Assembly: GCA_024304885.1 (NCBI GenBank)
Contig: JALJOM010000003.1
Coordinates: 2,700,110 to 2,764,109 of the forward strand
Source of the DNA: Beijerinckiaceae bacterium
GTDB lineage: Bacteria; Pseudomonadota; Alphaproteobacteria; Rhizobiales; Beijerinckiaceae
Length of the DNA: 64,000 nucleotides
Reading direction: 5' to 3'
Position numbers and translations under genes: made by a program. Shown piece by piece: positions 9,049 through 19,367 of this stretch; the first letter of the stretch is position 1; each line of letters begins with the position of its first letter. Under the pieces are notes generated by a model. It was not told where the DNA came from. It ran no database searches and saw only the letters and a list, made by a program, of their open reading frames with translations.

Positions 9049-10224
9049 ATGGCCTCGACAGTGCCTCTCGACACCACCGAGCCCCTGCGCCTCGCGCCCG
9101 CGCTGCCGCGCAAGGGCTGGCTGCGCCTCAGCCCGATCAACCAGCGCAGGCTCGCGGGATTCTCGCGCAACAAGCGCGGCTATTGGTCGTTCTGGATTTT
9201 CTCGATCTTCTTCGTCCTGTCGCTCTTCGCCGAGGTGATCGCCAACGACAAGCCGATCCTCGTCGTCTACAAGAACGAGGTCCTGCTGCCGATTCTCCAC
9301 GACTATCCGGAGGAAAAATTCGGCGGCTTCCTCGCGCAGACGGACTATCGCGACGCCGTGATCGCGAAGGAGATCGAGGCCCATGGATTCATGGTCTGGC
9401 CGCCGATCCGGTTCTCCTATCGAACCATCAACCGGCACTTGCCGACGCCCGCGCCCTCCCCGCCGACCTGGATGCTCACGAAAGCGCAATGCGACGCCGC
9501 GGCGAAGAAGTTCAACAAGCAGGACCCGAACGGCGGCTGCACTGCGATCGAGTGGAACTGGCTCGGCACCGACGACCAAGGCCGCGACGTCCTCGCTCGC
9601 CTGATCTACGGATTTCGTCTCTCGGTCGTGTTCGGCCTCGTGCTCGCCGGGCTTTCCTCGATCGTCGGAATCGCGGCCGGCGCCGTGCAGGGCTATTTCG
9701 GCGGCTGGACCGATCTCGTGCTCCAGCGCTTCATCGAAGTCTGGTCGTCGCTCCCCCACCTCTACTTGTTGATCATCGTCTCCTCGATCATCGTGCCGAG
9801 CTTCCTCGTCCTGCTCGGCATCCTGCTCTTGTTCTCCTGGGTAAATCTCGTCCATGTGGTGCGCGCCGAATGCCTGCGCACCCGCAACTTCGAATATGTC
9901 AACGCCGCCCGCGCGCTCGGCCTCTCGCATCCGTCGATCATCCTGAAGCACGTGCTCCCCAATGCGACGGTCGCGACGCTCACCTTCCTGCCCTTCGTCC
10001 TCAACGGCTCGATCACGACCTTGACCGCGCTCGATTTCCTCGGCTTCGGCCTGCCGCCCGGCTCGCCATCGCTCGGCGAGCTTCTCCTGCAAGGCAAGTC
10101 AAACCTCCAGGCGCCCTGGCTCGGGCTCACCGGCTTCTTCGTGATCGCCGCCATGCTGTCGCTTCTCGTCTTCGTCGGCGAGGCCGTTCGCGACGCCTTC
10201 GACCCGCGAAAGGCGCTGCAATGA
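9049..10224 (+). CDS. yejE: Oligopeptide ABC transporter permease, YejE type
   Basis: A 391-residue permease, second half of the channel. A cytoplasmic N-terminus (SPINQRRLAGFSRNKRGYWS) leads into a membrane span, a roughly 120-residue periplasmic region and the BPD_transp_1 domain. The EAA loop is visible in NAARALGLSHPSIILKHVLPN. It starts 3 bp after yejB, so the genes are translationally linked, and it is followed 35 bp later by the ATPase gene. Confidence 0.93.
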   Translation: MASTVPLDTTEPLRLAPALPRKGWLRLSPINQRRLAGFSRNKRGYWSFWIFSIFFVLSLFAEVIANDKPILVVYKNEVLLPILHDYPEEKFGGFLAQTDYRDAVIAKEIEAHGFMVWPPIRFSYRTINRHLPTPAPSPPTWMLTKAQCDAAAKKFNKQDPNGGCTAIEWNWLGTDDQGRDVLARLIYGFRLSVVFGLVLAGLSSIVGIAAGAVQGYFGGWTDLVLQRFIEVWSSLPHLYLLIIVSSIIVPSFLVLLGILLLFSWVNLVHVVRAECLRTRNFEYVNAARALGLSHPSIILKHVLPNATVATLTFLPFVLNGSITTLTALDFLGFGLPPGSPSLGELLLQGKSNLQAPWLGLTGFFVIAAMLSLLVFVGEAVRDAFDPRKALQ

Positions 10225-10259
10225 GATCTCGGATGATTCGGGCATGCGGAAACTGACCG

Positions 10260-11942
10260 GTGCCCTTCGTGCCTGACGCGCCTCTCCTCGACGTCCGCGA
10301 TCTTTGCGTCGCCTTCCCCCAGGCCGACCCCGCCGCGCCTGCCGTTGCCGGCGTCTCGTTCACGCTCGAGCGCGGCCGCACGCTGGCCCTCGTCGGCGAA
10401 TCGGGCTCGGGCAAATCCGTCACCGCGCTCTCGATCGTGCGCCTGCTGACCTCCGGCGCTGCGGCGCGCGGACAGATCCTGTTCAAGGGCGAGGACTTGC
10501 TCGTCTCGCCGGAGTCACGGCTGCGTCACATTCGCGGCGCCGACATCACCATGGTCTTCCAGGAGCCGATGACCTCGCTCAACCCGCTCCATACGGTCGA
10601 GCGCCAGATCGGCGAGATTCTCGAGCTCCACGGCGCGCGCAACGGTCAGAAGATCAGGAGCCGCATCGTCTCGCTCCTGGAGGAGGTCGGCATTCCCGAT
10701 CCCGCCCAGAGGCTCGGCGCCTATCCGCATCAGCTCTCGGGCGGGCAGCGCCAGCGCGTGATGATCGCCATGGCGCTCGCCAACCGCCCCGATCTCTTCA
10801 TCGCCGACGAGCCGACGACCGCGCTCGACGTCACCGTCCAGGCCCAGATTCTCGATCTCCTGAAGGCGCTGCAGCGGCGCCACGGGATGGCCATGCTCTT
10901 CATCACCCACGACCTCAATATCGTGCGCAAGATCGCCGACGATGTCGCCGTGATGCAGAAGGGGAGGATCGTCGAGGCGGCCCCCGTCGCAGACCTTTTC
11001 GCGGCGCCGCGCCACCCCTACACCAAGGCCCTGCTCGCGGCCGAGCCGAAGGGTGTCGCCCCGGCGATCGAAGCCGGTGCCCCGACCGTCCTCGAGGCGC
11101 GGGACATTCGGGTCTGGTTCCCGATCAAGCGCGGCGTCCTGCGCAAGACGATCGGCCACGTCAAGGCCGTGGACGGAGTCTCCTTCGCGGTGCGGCAGGG
11201 CGAGACGATCGGCATCGTCGGCGAATCGGGATCCGGCAAGACCACGCTCGGCCTCGCCGTGCTCCGGCTCACGCGATCGAAAGGCGCGATCGTCTTTCTC
11301 GGGCGCGGCATCGACGGCCTCGGCTTTCGCGCGATGCGCAAGCTCCGACGCGACATGCAGATCGTGTTTCAGGATCCTTACGGATCGCTCTCGCCGCGCC
11401 TCTCGGTCGCCGATATCGTCGCGGAAGGCCTCGAGGTCCACGGCAAGCGCATGTCGCTCGGCGAGCGCCGCGAGATCGTCGCCCGCGCCATGCTCGACAC
11501 CGGCCTCGATCCGGCGGCGATGGATCGCTATCCACACGAGTTTTCCGGCGGGCAGAGGCAGAGAATCGCGATCGCGCGGGCGATGGTGCTCGAGCCGAAG
11601 CTCGTCGTCCTCGACGAGCCGACCTCCGCCCTCGACATGTCGGTGCAGGCGCAGATCGTCGATCTCCTGCGCGACCTCCAAGCCCGCCGCGGTCTGGCCT
11701 ATCTCTTCATCAGCCACGACCTGCGCGTCGTGCGCGCGCTCGCCTCCGAGATCATCGTCATGCGGGGAGGCAAGGTCGTCGAGGCTGGCCCCGCGGCAGA
11801 GGTCCTCGGCGCGCCCAAGAGCGAGTACACGCGCGCGCTCGTCTCGGCCGCATTCGACGCGCCATCGCCGAACGGTCCGTTCTCCAGCGAGCCCGAGCGC
11901 GGTATATACGGAGGCGAGAGTGACGAGCTGTTCGGGAGCTGA
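10260..11942 (+). CDS. yejF: Dual-domain ABC transporter ATPase, YejF type
   Basis: A 560-residue protein with two complete ATPase domains. Walker A motifs are GESGSGKS and GESGSGKT, the ABC signatures LSGGQRQR and FSGGQRQR, and the Walker B regions end in DEPT. Each half carries the oligopeptide-family C-terminal segment. One polypeptide therefore powers the YejB/YejE channel, as in E. coli YejF. Start is GTG at 10260; a second GTG at 10269 is equally possible. It closes the yej operon, followed by a small Tat-type ORF. Confidence 0.93.
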   Translation: MPFVPDAPLLDVRDLCVAFPQADPAAPAVAGVSFTLERGRTLALVGESGSGKSVTALSIVRLLTSGAAARGQILFKGEDLLVSPESRLRHIRGADITMVFQEPMTSLNPLHTVERQIGEILELHGARNGQKIRSRIVSLLEEVGIPDPAQRLGAYPHQLSGGQRQRVMIAMALANRPDLFIADEPTTALDVTVQAQILDLLKALQRRHGMAMLFITHDLNIVRKIADDVAVMQKGRIVEAAPVADLFAAPRHPYTKALLAAEPKGVAPAIEAGAPTVLEARDIRVWFPIKRGVLRKTIGHVKAVDGVSFAVRQGETIGIVGESGSGKTTLGLAVLRLTRSKGAIVFLGRGIDGLGFRAMRKLRRDMQIVFQDPYGSLSPRLSVADIVAEGLEVHGKRMSLGERREIVARAMLDTGLDPAAMDRYPHEFSGGQRQRIAIARAMVLEPKLVVLDEPTSALDMSVQAQIVDLLRDLQARRGLAYLFISHDLRVVRALASEIIVMRGGKVVEAGPAAEVLGAPKSEYTRALVSAAFDAPSPNGPFSSEPERGIYGGESDELFGS

Positions 11943-11945
11943 CCC

Positions 11946-12302
11946 ATGAGCGCGCAGGAGACGAGCGATATCCCGGATCGCAAGGCGCCGACCGAGTGCT
12001 CCTCCGAGGGGGATCTGCAGCCGCTGTCACGGCGCGCGCTGCTGACGAGCCTCCTCGCTCTCGCGTCGGGTGCCGCCGTTCCCCTCGATCCCGCACCCGC
12101 GCAAGCGAGATGGGGGAGCTTTTTCGGTATTCCTATCCCGATCATCCCCTATGGTGGCGGGCGCCGCTCGCGCCGAGCAGGGAGACGTCACTCCACGGCA
12201 CGCCGCGGTCGGACCGCTGGCGGGAATAGCGCCCGTGTCGCGCGCCCCGGCGGAAGCGGCAGCGGCGGAGACACCGGGAAGCTCGGGAAGGCCGATTACT
12301 GA
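11946..12302 (+). CDS. Small protein with twin-arginine-like signal, function unknown
   Basis: A 118-residue ORF starting 3 bp after the yejF stop codon. It has an unusually long polar lead (about 27 residues), then SRRALLTSLLALASGAAVPL, a twin-arginine-type signal, and a short mature part with a WGSFFGIPIPIIPYGGG segment and a basic Gly/Arg-rich tail. No family is recognised. The signal-like region and operon position support it; the low-complexity tail weakens it. Confidence 0.5.
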   Translation: MSAQETSDIPDRKAPTECSSEGDLQPLSRRALLTSLLALASGAAVPLDPAPAQARWGSFFGIPIPIIPYGGGRRSRRAGRRHSTARRGRTAGGNSARVARPGGSGSGGDTGKLGKADY

Positions 12303-12381
12303 CGCGGCACTCGGCCGGATCGGCGGCGTGCCTTCGATCTGATCCATTGGACGAGACGTGGCCCGGCTTGCCGGATTTCCT

Positions 12382-14160
12382 TCAGCGGCGCGACTTGCGA
12401 AGCTTTTCCAAAGCCTGCTCGGCTCGTGGATGTCCTTGTGTCTTGGCCAGGAAATACAGGTCTTCCGCCTTCTGGCGATTCTTCTTCAATCCCCCTGCCC
12501 CTACTTCATAGGCCCGGCCGAGCCAATATTGCCCCTCGGCGTTGTTCTGCTCGGCGGCTTTCATGTACCAGCGAACCGCCTCGTTCTCGTTCTGGCCGCC
12601 TTCCGCATCGCCGTTCTGATACATCTTGCCGAGCGCGGATTGGGCATCGGGATCTCCGAGCTCGGCGGACATCGTCAGCCATCTGAACGCATCCGCGAGA
12701 TTTTGGCGTCCGGGCGTCTTCAGATAGGCCATCCCGAGCTCGTAGCCCGCATGCCGATCCCCCGCCTTGGCGGCGCGCTCCGCGCGGTCGAACTTCGTCT
12801 CTGGATAGGTCTCCTTCGGGAGTTCACCGGTGGTCGGAATGCTGGACGGCTGGCGCTCTCCCGCGGCGAAGCTGCTGTTGTAGCCGGTCTCGGCGGGGCG
12901 AGCGTCCACGGCCGCATCCGGCCGCCGCAGATCGGAACTCCGGCTCCTTCCGGAGGCGAGCGCCGGTTCCGTGACGATCGCCTGCGAGGAGTCCGTCCTG
13001 ACCGCCACCGATGCTTCTGTCTTGCCTCCCTGCGATGGCTCGGCTCTCGCGACGGGCCGTGACGGTAGCGTCTCGACAGGCGCCGCAGGTCGGGTCGGCG
13101 CGGGTGGACGCGGCGCCTCCAAAGCGATGAAAAGCGAGGCGACGATCACGACGCCCATGCCGCCGAGGGTCATGCCCTGGACCGCAGGATTGAGCTCCTT
13201 GAACCACCGCCAGAGTGCCGTCGAACGGCTCCTGGCCAAGGCGAGGGTTCGCGCCGGCAGCCCAGGGAGGGCGAGCTGTTCCTGCTGTATCGCCGGCGCT
13301 TCGACGAGATGCGCGGCATTCTTCACGATCGCTGTCGCGTCGATTCTCCGGCCGGTAGCGCCGATCGCATCGCTGAAGGCGCGCACCGATGCGTATCTCT
13401 GCTCCGGTCGCTTCGCGAGCGCGGTCATGATCGCCGATTCGAGCTCGGGCGACACCCCCGGCGTATGCGGAACGAGACCGGGCGGGCGCGAATTGACCTG
13501 AGCCTGGATGAGGTCATATTCGGTCTCGCCGACGAAGGCCGGCTTGCCGGCGAGCATTTCGTAGAGCACCATCGCCAGCGAATAGAGATCGCTGCGCTCG
13601 TCTCCCGCCTCGCCGCGACATTGCTCGGGCGACATGTAGAGCAGCGTACCGATCGCCGTGCCGGCCCGGGTCAAACGCACGCTGCCGCGCACACGCGCGA
13701 TGCCGAAATCCATGATCTTGACCCGGCCGTCGTCGGCGATCATGAGGTTGGACGGCTTGATGTCGCGATGGATGACGCCCATCTGATGCGCGTAGGAGAG
13801 GCCGTCCGCCACCTGCGAGACGATTGCGAGACTCTCCTCGACGCCGAGCGGACCTCGACGATCGCGGAGAATTTCGTCCAGCGGCCGGCCTCGCACCAGC
13901 TCCATGACCATGTAGAGATTTCCGCTGTCGAGCAGCGAGTAGAGCGTGGTGATATTGGGATGGTTGAGCCTCGCGAGGCTCCTCGCCTCGGCCTGGAGCC
14001 GTTGGACGGACTCGGGATCTCGTGTCAGCTCGGGCCGCAGCGATTTGATCGCGACCTCGCGTTCGATCAATGTATCGACCGCGATATGGACATTGCCCAT
14101 GGCGCCGGCGCCGAGCAATTCGACGATCCGGTAGTGCCCGATCATTTGCGGTTCGCTCAT
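12382..14160 (-). CDS. Transmembrane Ser/Thr protein kinase with C-terminal Sel1 repeats
   Basis: A 592-residue Hanks-type kinase. Visible in the catalytic domain are the glycine loop GAGAMGNV (18-25), K39 in VAIKSL, HRDIKPSN with catalytic D133, DFG at 151-153 and a SPE motif. One membrane span lies near residues 332-350 (GGMGVVIVASLFIAL), then a Pro/Ala-rich linker. The C-terminal 130 residues hold about three Sel1/TPR-like repeats (AELGDPDAQSALGKMYQNGD and relatives), predicted outside the membrane. It ends an operon with a PP2C phosphatase (3 bp upstream) and an FHA-protease, implying reversible Thr phosphorylation read by the FHA domain. Confidence 0.9.
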   Translation of the reverse strand: MSEPQMIGHYRIVELLGAGAMGNVHIAVDTLIEREVAIKSLRPELTRDPESVQRLQAEARSLARLNHPNITTLYSLLDSGNLYMVMELVRGRPLDEILRDRRGPLGVEESLAIVSQVADGLSYAHQMGVIHRDIKPSNLMIADDGRVKIMDFGIARVRGSVRLTRAGTAIGTLLYMSPEQCRGEAGDERSDLYSLAMVLYEMLAGKPAFVGETEYDLIQAQVNSRPPGLVPHTPGVSPELESAIMTALAKRPEQRYASVRAFSDAIGATGRRIDATAIVKNAAHLVEAPAIQQEQLALPGLPARTLALARSRSTALWRWFKELNPAVQGMTLGGMGVVIVASLFIALEAPRPPAPTRPAAPVETLPSRPVARAEPSQGGKTEASVAVRTDSSQAIVTEPALASGRSRSSDLRRPDAAVDARPAETGYNSSFAAGERQPSSIPTTGELPKETYPETKFDRAERAAKAGDRHAGYELGMAYLKTPGRQNLADAFRWLTMSAELGDPDAQSALGKMYQNGDAEGGQNENEAVRWYMKAAEQNNAEGQYWLGRAYEVGAGGLKKNRQKAEDLYFLAKTQGHPRAEQALEKLRKSRR

Positions 14161-14163
14161 GGC

Positions 14164-15024
14164 CTAGTCTCGCGCCAATTCCTCGGTCCCCGAGATCGCT
14201 ATCACACGCGTCGCTCCCACCCTGTTTCCGGCTTGCCTCGGGGTCGGTGCCTCGACGGCGAACACACCCACCGAAATATTGTCGTAACCACCGGCCGCCA
14301 GCGCGAGGTCGATCAAGGCGCTACAGGCGTCCCGGGGCGGGTGGCTCGCAACGATCTCGGCGATTTGCGCATCGGTCGCGAGATTGGAAAGTCCGTCGGA
14401 ACAGAGGACGAGACGATCGCCCGATTGCAAGGGCAATCCTTCGGACCAGACGGTCGGCGCGATCTCGCGCCGCGTTCCGAGCGCCTGCAGGACGACATTG
14501 GCGCCTGGACTGCCGACCAAGCTTTCGGCCGTCATGATCCCGTCGCGCACCAGCTGTGCGTGCAGCGTCTGGTCCTCCGAGAGCTGCGTGAGCTCGCCGT
14601 TGCGAAAGATGTAGGCCCGGCTGTCGCCGACATGGGCGAGCCACAGGCGATCGTCGCGGACCACGAGGACCGAGCAGGTCGTTCCCATGCCGCTGCACTC
14701 TGCGTTTTCCGCGGCGTAATCGTAGAGAGCGCGGTTGGCTGTCTCGAGCGCGGTCCGCAGCGACAGAGACGGCATCGAGTCGAGCGAATAATAGACCCGC
14801 CGAACCACCTCCGCGGCCAGGGCGCTCGCGACCTCGCCCGCCGCGTGGCCGCCCATCCCGTCGGCGACGAGAGCGAGAAAACCGAGCTTGGCCTCGGGAT
14901 CGCGCTCTCCGGGAGCGACGAAGACCACGGTGTCCTCGTTCACGGCGCGAACACGCCCGACGTCCGTGAGCATCGCGCCCTTGACGCGCAGGTCGGCGCC
15001 GCCCGCATCGGCCGCCCTCGTCAT
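14164..15024 (-). CDS. PP2C-family Ser/Thr protein phosphatase
   Basis: A 286-residue PPM/PP2C phosphatase. Metal-binding and catalytic motifs are VNEDT near the N-terminus, DGMGGHAAGE, GDSRAY, SDGLSN and the C-terminal GGYDNIS. It has no membrane segment, so it is cytoplasmic. It should dephosphorylate the kinase encoded immediately downstream and its targets. The ATG at 15024 has a GAGGAG ribosome site and leaves 19 bp after the protease gene; a longer form from 15060 would overlap that gene. Confidence 0.92.
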   Translation of the reverse strand: MTRAADAGGADLRVKGAMLTDVGRVRAVNEDTVVFVAPGERDPEAKLGFLALVADGMGGHAAGEVASALAAEVVRRVYYSLDSMPSLSLRTALETANRALYDYAAENAECSGMGTTCSVLVVRDDRLWLAHVGDSRAYIFRNGELTQLSEDQTLHAQLVRDGIMTAESLVGSPGANVVLQALGTRREIAPTVWSEGLPLQSGDRLVLCSDGLSNLATDAQIAEIVASHPPRDACSALIDLALAAGGYDNISVGVFAVEAPTPRQAGNRVGATRVIAISGTEELARD

Positions 15025-15043
15025 TGCCGAGGCACTCCTCGAA

Positions 15044-16891
15044 TCATTCCCGCTGCGCACGCATGAGGTCGCGGCCGTACTTGATCGGAACGGCGAGCGT
15101 CACCCGCTCATTGCCCCGGCTGCGACTATAGGTGAAAAGCCCGATGACCTTGCCGGTCGCGTTGAACACAGGCCCGCCACTATTGCCGGCGCCCGTCGCC
15201 ACTGCGCTCAGCTGGATCACGTCGCCGAGGTTGCTGTAGGTCATGATTCCGTCCCGCTCCTTCACGCCGGTCGCGAGCTTCGAGACGATGCCGTCGGTCA
15301 CGGTCGCTTCGGGGATCACATCGATCTGGCTCCGGATTTGCCCGGCTTCCTGAATCTGCTGCGCCTGCCTATTCTCCACCGACAGGCCCGGATAGCCGAG
15401 AACGATAATTCTTTCGCCCACCGTGACGGCGTCGTCGGTTGCAACCTCGACCTGGCCGAGCGGCTGCGGCGTATCGATCTTGACGAGCGCGGCATCCGAA
15501 TCCGAGGACACGCGGATCAGGTCGGCATTGATGTCGAGACGGCTGCCGGGGAAACGCACCCTGAGATATTCGTTGCGTCCTGCGAATGCGTGCTTTTCGG
15601 CCTTGCTCGGGTCCGGAACATTGCCTTTGCCGATCGGTATCGCGACCTCGGGCTTCGAGGGAAACACGACGCCGCCCGATTCCGGCAACCAGTCCGCGAC
15701 GCGCTCGAACTCGGGGTCGTTCAGATTGATGATGATGCCGTTGCGCAGATCGGGGTCGCGAGACCTCCTTTTCGGTGCCGCCGCGCCCGGCCCGCCACCG
15801 ACCTCGTAGAGAACCCCACGCAGCCTCGGGACGTCGAAGGGAACCTCCCATCCGGCGGCGACATGCTTGTTGGTCAGGATGTATCCCTGCCCCCCGACGA
15901 CGAAGCCGCTTCCCGTGCCCTCCCCGCCGACCTCCAGATTGGAGCGGTAGTCGTCCTCGGTGGTGAGCCATCTCACGATTCGACCGTCGCGCAGCCGTAC
16001 ATAGGCCGGCAAGACCTCGTCCTTGACCTTGAAGGTCTGGTGGTAGATCGGCTTGCCGGTCGTCTTGTCGAACAGCCGCCATTGCACGGCGATCTTGACC
16101 GTGGCGTTCCCGTACTTGTCGTAGATCTCCTGCGGCGTCATGCCGGTGATGGATCTGACCCTGCCCTCCATCCCGACCGAGGATTCCGCCTGACCTCGCT
16201 CCACCTCCGCGATCTGATCCTCGAAGCGCTTCTCGTCGCTCCATTGCTTCCAAAGCAGAGCCGCACCGCCGAGGACGAGGAAGGCGGCGAGCGCAGTGAC
16301 CGAAGCCACCCAGGTGCTGCGCGTCGCGCGGTTCGCCTCGCCGATGAGACGTTGCACGGTCTCCTGCCCTACACCACGCCTCGGCTCGGTCTTCGAGGTG
16401 CCGGTCGCTCCGGAAGCAGCGCCGGTGGAGGTCGTGGCCTTCGAGCTCGCCGCCACAGAAGCAGCGATCTGCGCCGTATCGATCGAGCGTGTCGCCGGCG
16501 CTTCGACGTCGATCGTCCTCGTCCGCGCGACCAGGTTGGCGGGGCGCGGCTGAACGTCGAAGACGAACCTCGGGCCTTTCTTGCCGAGCTCGACGATATC
16601 CTCCGGCAGAAGCTCGGCCGCCTTGTCGACGCGCTTGCCGTTCACATAGGTGCCGTTGCTGCTGTCGTTGTCGACGATCTTGAACCCGGTGCGGTCCGCG
16701 TCGACCTGCATGCGGATCACCGCATGCTGGCGGCTGACGACGGAATCGCTCGCCGGATCGAAGCTTATGGTGGAGGACGGGTCGCGCCCGATCGAGAAAT
16801 CCCGCGCTTCGCCGACTGGCAATTGTTCGATTTGATTGGCTTTCGAACCGGCGAGATGACGAATGATGATACGTTCGATCGAGCTGGTCAT
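15044..16891 (-). CDS. FHA domain-transmembrane-trypsin-like serine protease
   Basis: A 615-residue three-part protein. An N-terminal FHA phospho-Thr binding domain (residues 8-112) shows IGRD, SRQH and SSNGTYVNG. A Thr/Ser/Ala-rich linker follows, then one membrane span (about 196-215, VASVTALAAFLVLGGAALLW). The C-terminal chymotrypsin-fold protease has its triad at H343 (TNKHVAAG), D466 (DSDAALVKID) and S571 (GNSGGPVF). FHA should face the cytoplasm and the protease the periplasm. No PDZ domain is seen, unlike DegP. As first gene of the operon with a phosphatase and a kinase, it could carry a phosphorylation signal across the membrane. Confidence 0.88.
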   Translation of the reverse strand: MTSSIERIIIRHLAGSKANQIEQLPVGEARDFSIGRDPSSTISFDPASDSVVSRQHAVIRMQVDADRTGFKIVDNDSSNGTYVNGKRVDKAAELLPEDIVELGKKGPRFVFDVQPRPANLVARTRTIDVEAPATRSIDTAQIAASVAASSKATTSTGAASGATGTSKTEPRRGVGQETVQRLIGEANRATRSTWVASVTALAAFLVLGGAALLWKQWSDEKRFEDQIAEVERGQAESSVGMEGRVRSITGMTPQEIYDKYGNATVKIAVQWRLFDKTTGKPIYHQTFKVKDEVLPAYVRLRDGRIVRWLTTEDDYRSNLEVGGEGTGSGFVVGGQGYILTNKHVAAGWEVPFDVPRLRGVLYEVGGGPGAAAPKRRSRDPDLRNGIIINLNDPEFERVADWLPESGGVVFPSKPEVAIPIGKGNVPDPSKAEKHAFAGRNEYLRVRFPGSRLDINADLIRVSSDSDAALVKIDTPQPLGQVEVATDDAVTVGERIIVLGYPGLSVENRQAQQIQEAGQIRSQIDVIPEATVTDGIVSKLATGVKERDGIMTYSNLGDVIQLSAVATGAGNSGGPVFNATGKVIGLFTYSRSRGNERVTLAVPIKYGRDLMRAQRE

Positions 16892-17338
16892 ATTTGACCG
16901 TCCTCAACAATTCAAAATTTCGGCCAACGTATCGTTATTATGAGGCATTTCAGTGAATTTGGAAAGCGCCGAGTTGGAGCCGGGATGGTGCTCCACATCG
17001 TTGCTTCAGCGCGATGTCACGACGCGACGCGGCGCCCGGTTCGGTGGATGCTGCACTGCGGCCCCGTGGCGCTGCCACAGTCGTCATCCACAGGAATAAA
17101 CAAAAACAACTCAGAGATTAATCTGCCCTTCCCTGTCGATGGGAAGCCTTCCGAGTCGAGGCCGTAACTTTGCCATGGTGACATGAAATCAAATCCGAGT
17201 GCTCTCGGCCGATGTTGCGTCCCTGAATTGACAAGGCAGTCCAGACGACATGCCCAATTCGAGCGTTTCTTTTGGCAACCTTCGAGCGATCTAGCCGTTT
17301 TCCAGGCAAATTCCTGCCGAGAAACCGTGGAGCATCCA
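16892..17338. other. Non-coding divergent promoter region
   Basis: 447 bp between the divergent FHA-protease and otsA genes. It is less GC-rich near 17080-17130. A near-match to a DnaA box (TCATCCACA, 17084-17092, one mismatch) is visible. No real ORF or repeat recognised. Confidence 0.4.
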
Positions 17339-18889
17339 ATGGTTCATCTCGAGCTCCTGTACAAACCGGCCGCGGCCGAGCCTCGGCAAAAGCCCGGACG
17401 GCTGGTCGTGGTCTCGAATCGGGTTCCGGTTCCGGCGGCCTCGTCTCCGGCGGCGGGCGGCCTCGCGGTCGCTCTCGAAGCGGCGCTCGCCGAGAGAGGA
17501 GGCCTCTGGCTCGGGTGGTCCGGGAAGACCTGCAACGCTCCCGATCCGAGGCCGCGGCTGCAGCGTCACGGCCGGATCGACTATGCGCTCTGCGACCTGT
17601 CTCGGCGTGATCTCGACGAGTTCTATCACGGCTTCGCCAATCGGGCGCTCTGGCCGATTTGCCATTATCGCCTCGATCTCGCGGCCCTGTCGCAGCGCGA
17701 CGCGGCGGGATATTTTCGCGTGAACGAGCAATTCGCGGCGACGCTCCGCGGGCTCTTGCGGCCGGGCGACGTCGTCTGGGTGCATGACTATCATTTCGTC
17801 CCGCTGGCGAGCTTCCTGCGGCAGGCGGGCTGCGCCAACAGGATCGGGTTCTTCCTGCATATTCCGTGGCCCGCGCCGGACGTCGCGCGCGCCTTGCCGG
17901 GGCTGAGCCGCATCCTGCGCTGCTTCGCGGCCTATGACGTGATCGGGCTCCAGACCGAGGCGGACGGCGCCAACTTGAAGGACTGCCTCGCCCAGGCCGC
18001 CGCCGCGACGATCGCCGGCGACGGCACGTGCCGCGCCTACGGCCGAAGCTTCGCGGTCGGTGCCTTCCCGATCGGCATCGATACCGGCGCCTTCGCGCGG
18101 GCGGCAAGGACCGCCGAGACGAGCACAGGCGTCGCACGTCTGCGCCAGAGCCTCGCTGGCCGACCGCTGGTCATCGGCGTGGACAGGCTCGACTACTCGA
18201 AAGGGATCCCGGAGCGGATCGAAGCCTTCGCGACCTTTCTGGAGCGGTCCCCCGAGGCCGTACGGCGAAGGCCCACGCTTCTGCAGGTGACGCCGAAGTC
18301 CCGCTCGGAGGTTCCGGAATATGCCCGCATGCACCGCGCCATCGCCGAGCAGGTCGGGACCATGAACGGCAAATGGGGCGACATCGATTGGACCCCCGTT
18401 CGCTACATCAACAAGGCGATGAGCCGCTCGACTCTCGCCGGCCTCTACCGCCTCGCCCGCATCGGCCTCGTGACTCCGCTCCGCGACGGGATGAATCTCG
18501 TCGCTAAGGAATATGTCGCCGCCCAGGACCCGGAAGATCCGGGGGTCCTCGTCCTATCGCAATTCGCCGGCGCGGCGCAGGAGCTCGCGGCGGCCCTCGT
18601 CGTCAATCCCTACGACATCGAGGCGACGGCGGCTGCGATCGGGCAGGCCCTGGCGATGCCGCTCGACGAGCGCAAGGCGCGCTGGAGCACCCTGATGACG
18701 GTGCTCGAGGCGAACACGATCGACCATTGGACGAGCCGCTTCCTCGCCGCTCTCGGCGCCGGTTCCGCGCCCGCCCACGCGGCCGAAGCCGCAATGGAGC
18801 CGCCGGCCATGTCGCTGCCGTCGAAAGACGACGAAGACCACGAAGCGTGGCCCGCGCCGCCCCCCATTCTCGCCTCCACCCGGCATTGA
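17339..18889 (+). CDS. otsA: Trehalose-6-phosphate synthase
   Basis: A 516-residue GT20 glycosyltransferase that joins UDP-glucose and glucose-6-phosphate into trehalose-6-phosphate. Signatures include [10 protein letters not shown], the GGLAVAL glycine stretch, [33 protein letters not shown] and [11 protein letters not shown]. About 40 residues at the C-terminus exceed the usual E. coli length and are low-complexity. The ATG at 17339 is preferred, with GTGGAG upstream; the frame remains open further 5' but without family similarity. No otsB phosphatase gene is seen next to it. treS follows on the same strand. Confidence 0.93.
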   Translation: MVHLELLYKPAAAEPRQKPGRLVVVSNRVPVPAASSPAAGGLAVALEAALAERGGLWLGWSGKTCNAPDPRPRLQRHGRIDYALCDLSRRDLDEFYHGFANRALWPICHYRLDLAALSQRDAAGYFRVNEQFAATLRGLLRPGDVVWVHDYHFVPLASFLRQAGCANRIGFFLHIPWPAPDVARALPGLSRILRCFAAYDVIGLQTEADGANLKDCLAQAAAATIAGDGTCRAYGRSFAVGAFPIGIDTGAFARAARTAETSTGVARLRQSLAGRPLVIGVDRLDYSKGIPERIEAFATFLERSPEAVRRRPTLLQVTPKSRSEVPEYARMHRAIAEQVGTMNGKWGDIDWTPVRYINKAMSRSTLAGLYRLARIGLVTPLRDGMNLVAKEYVAAQDPEDPGVLVLSQFAGAAQELAAALVVNPYDIEATAAAIGQALAMPLDERKARWSTLMTVLEANTIDHWTSRFLAALGAGSAPAHAAEAAMEPPAMSLPSKDDEDHEAWPAPPPILASTRH

Positions 18890-19367
18890 CCGGGGGCGAG
18901 GAGCCTCGCCCGCACGAGATCTTGCCTTCTCCGACGACCTGCGCCGGCTCCGTGCCCGAGCCCTCCTTTGGCCTCGCCCTGCCTGCGAAGGCCGGGCTTC
19001 GGCCGCGCAGCGGTACCGACCCGCGCCGCGACGCGCGGACGAAACGGTCCAGATTCATTTCCCGTTCAGGATCGAGCCGGATAAAAGAGTCGCGGTCCCG
19101 CTCTCCGCTCGCGCCTCCCGCGGCGAGACCGGCCCGTGTCACGGCCATGGCGCGGGGTCGCGCGCCGGCCTGTCGTGTCACGCACGTGCGATCGTGCGGG
19201 CGTCCGATCCCGCGGGATCGGAAACCCGCTCTACATCCTTGGTTCGTCGTGATTTCGAATCGATGTCGATCTATCGAAAGATCGAGATGCGAAGTGGTAT
19301 GCACTTCGCTGGAAATTGCTGAAACGGACCTCCTCGACCAGCCCGAGCCGCGAGCGGACAGACTGCC
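18890..19367. other. Non-coding region between otsA and treS
   Basis: 478 bp without a convincing gene. The 3' third (from about 19190) is a degenerate copy of repeat family A. The long spacing suggests that treS has its own promoter. Confidence 0.45.
19190..19325. repeat. Interspersed palindromic repeat, family A, copy 2 (degenerate)
   Basis: Contains the family A hairpin remnant (TCCGATCC...GGATCGGAAACC), then CCGCTCTACATCCTTGGTTCG and a tail ending GCTGGAAATTGCT. Compared with copy 1 it has an extra 25-30 bp segment with ATCGATGTCGATCTATCGAAAG-like inverted sequence. No CTAG boundaries are left. Confidence 0.6.
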
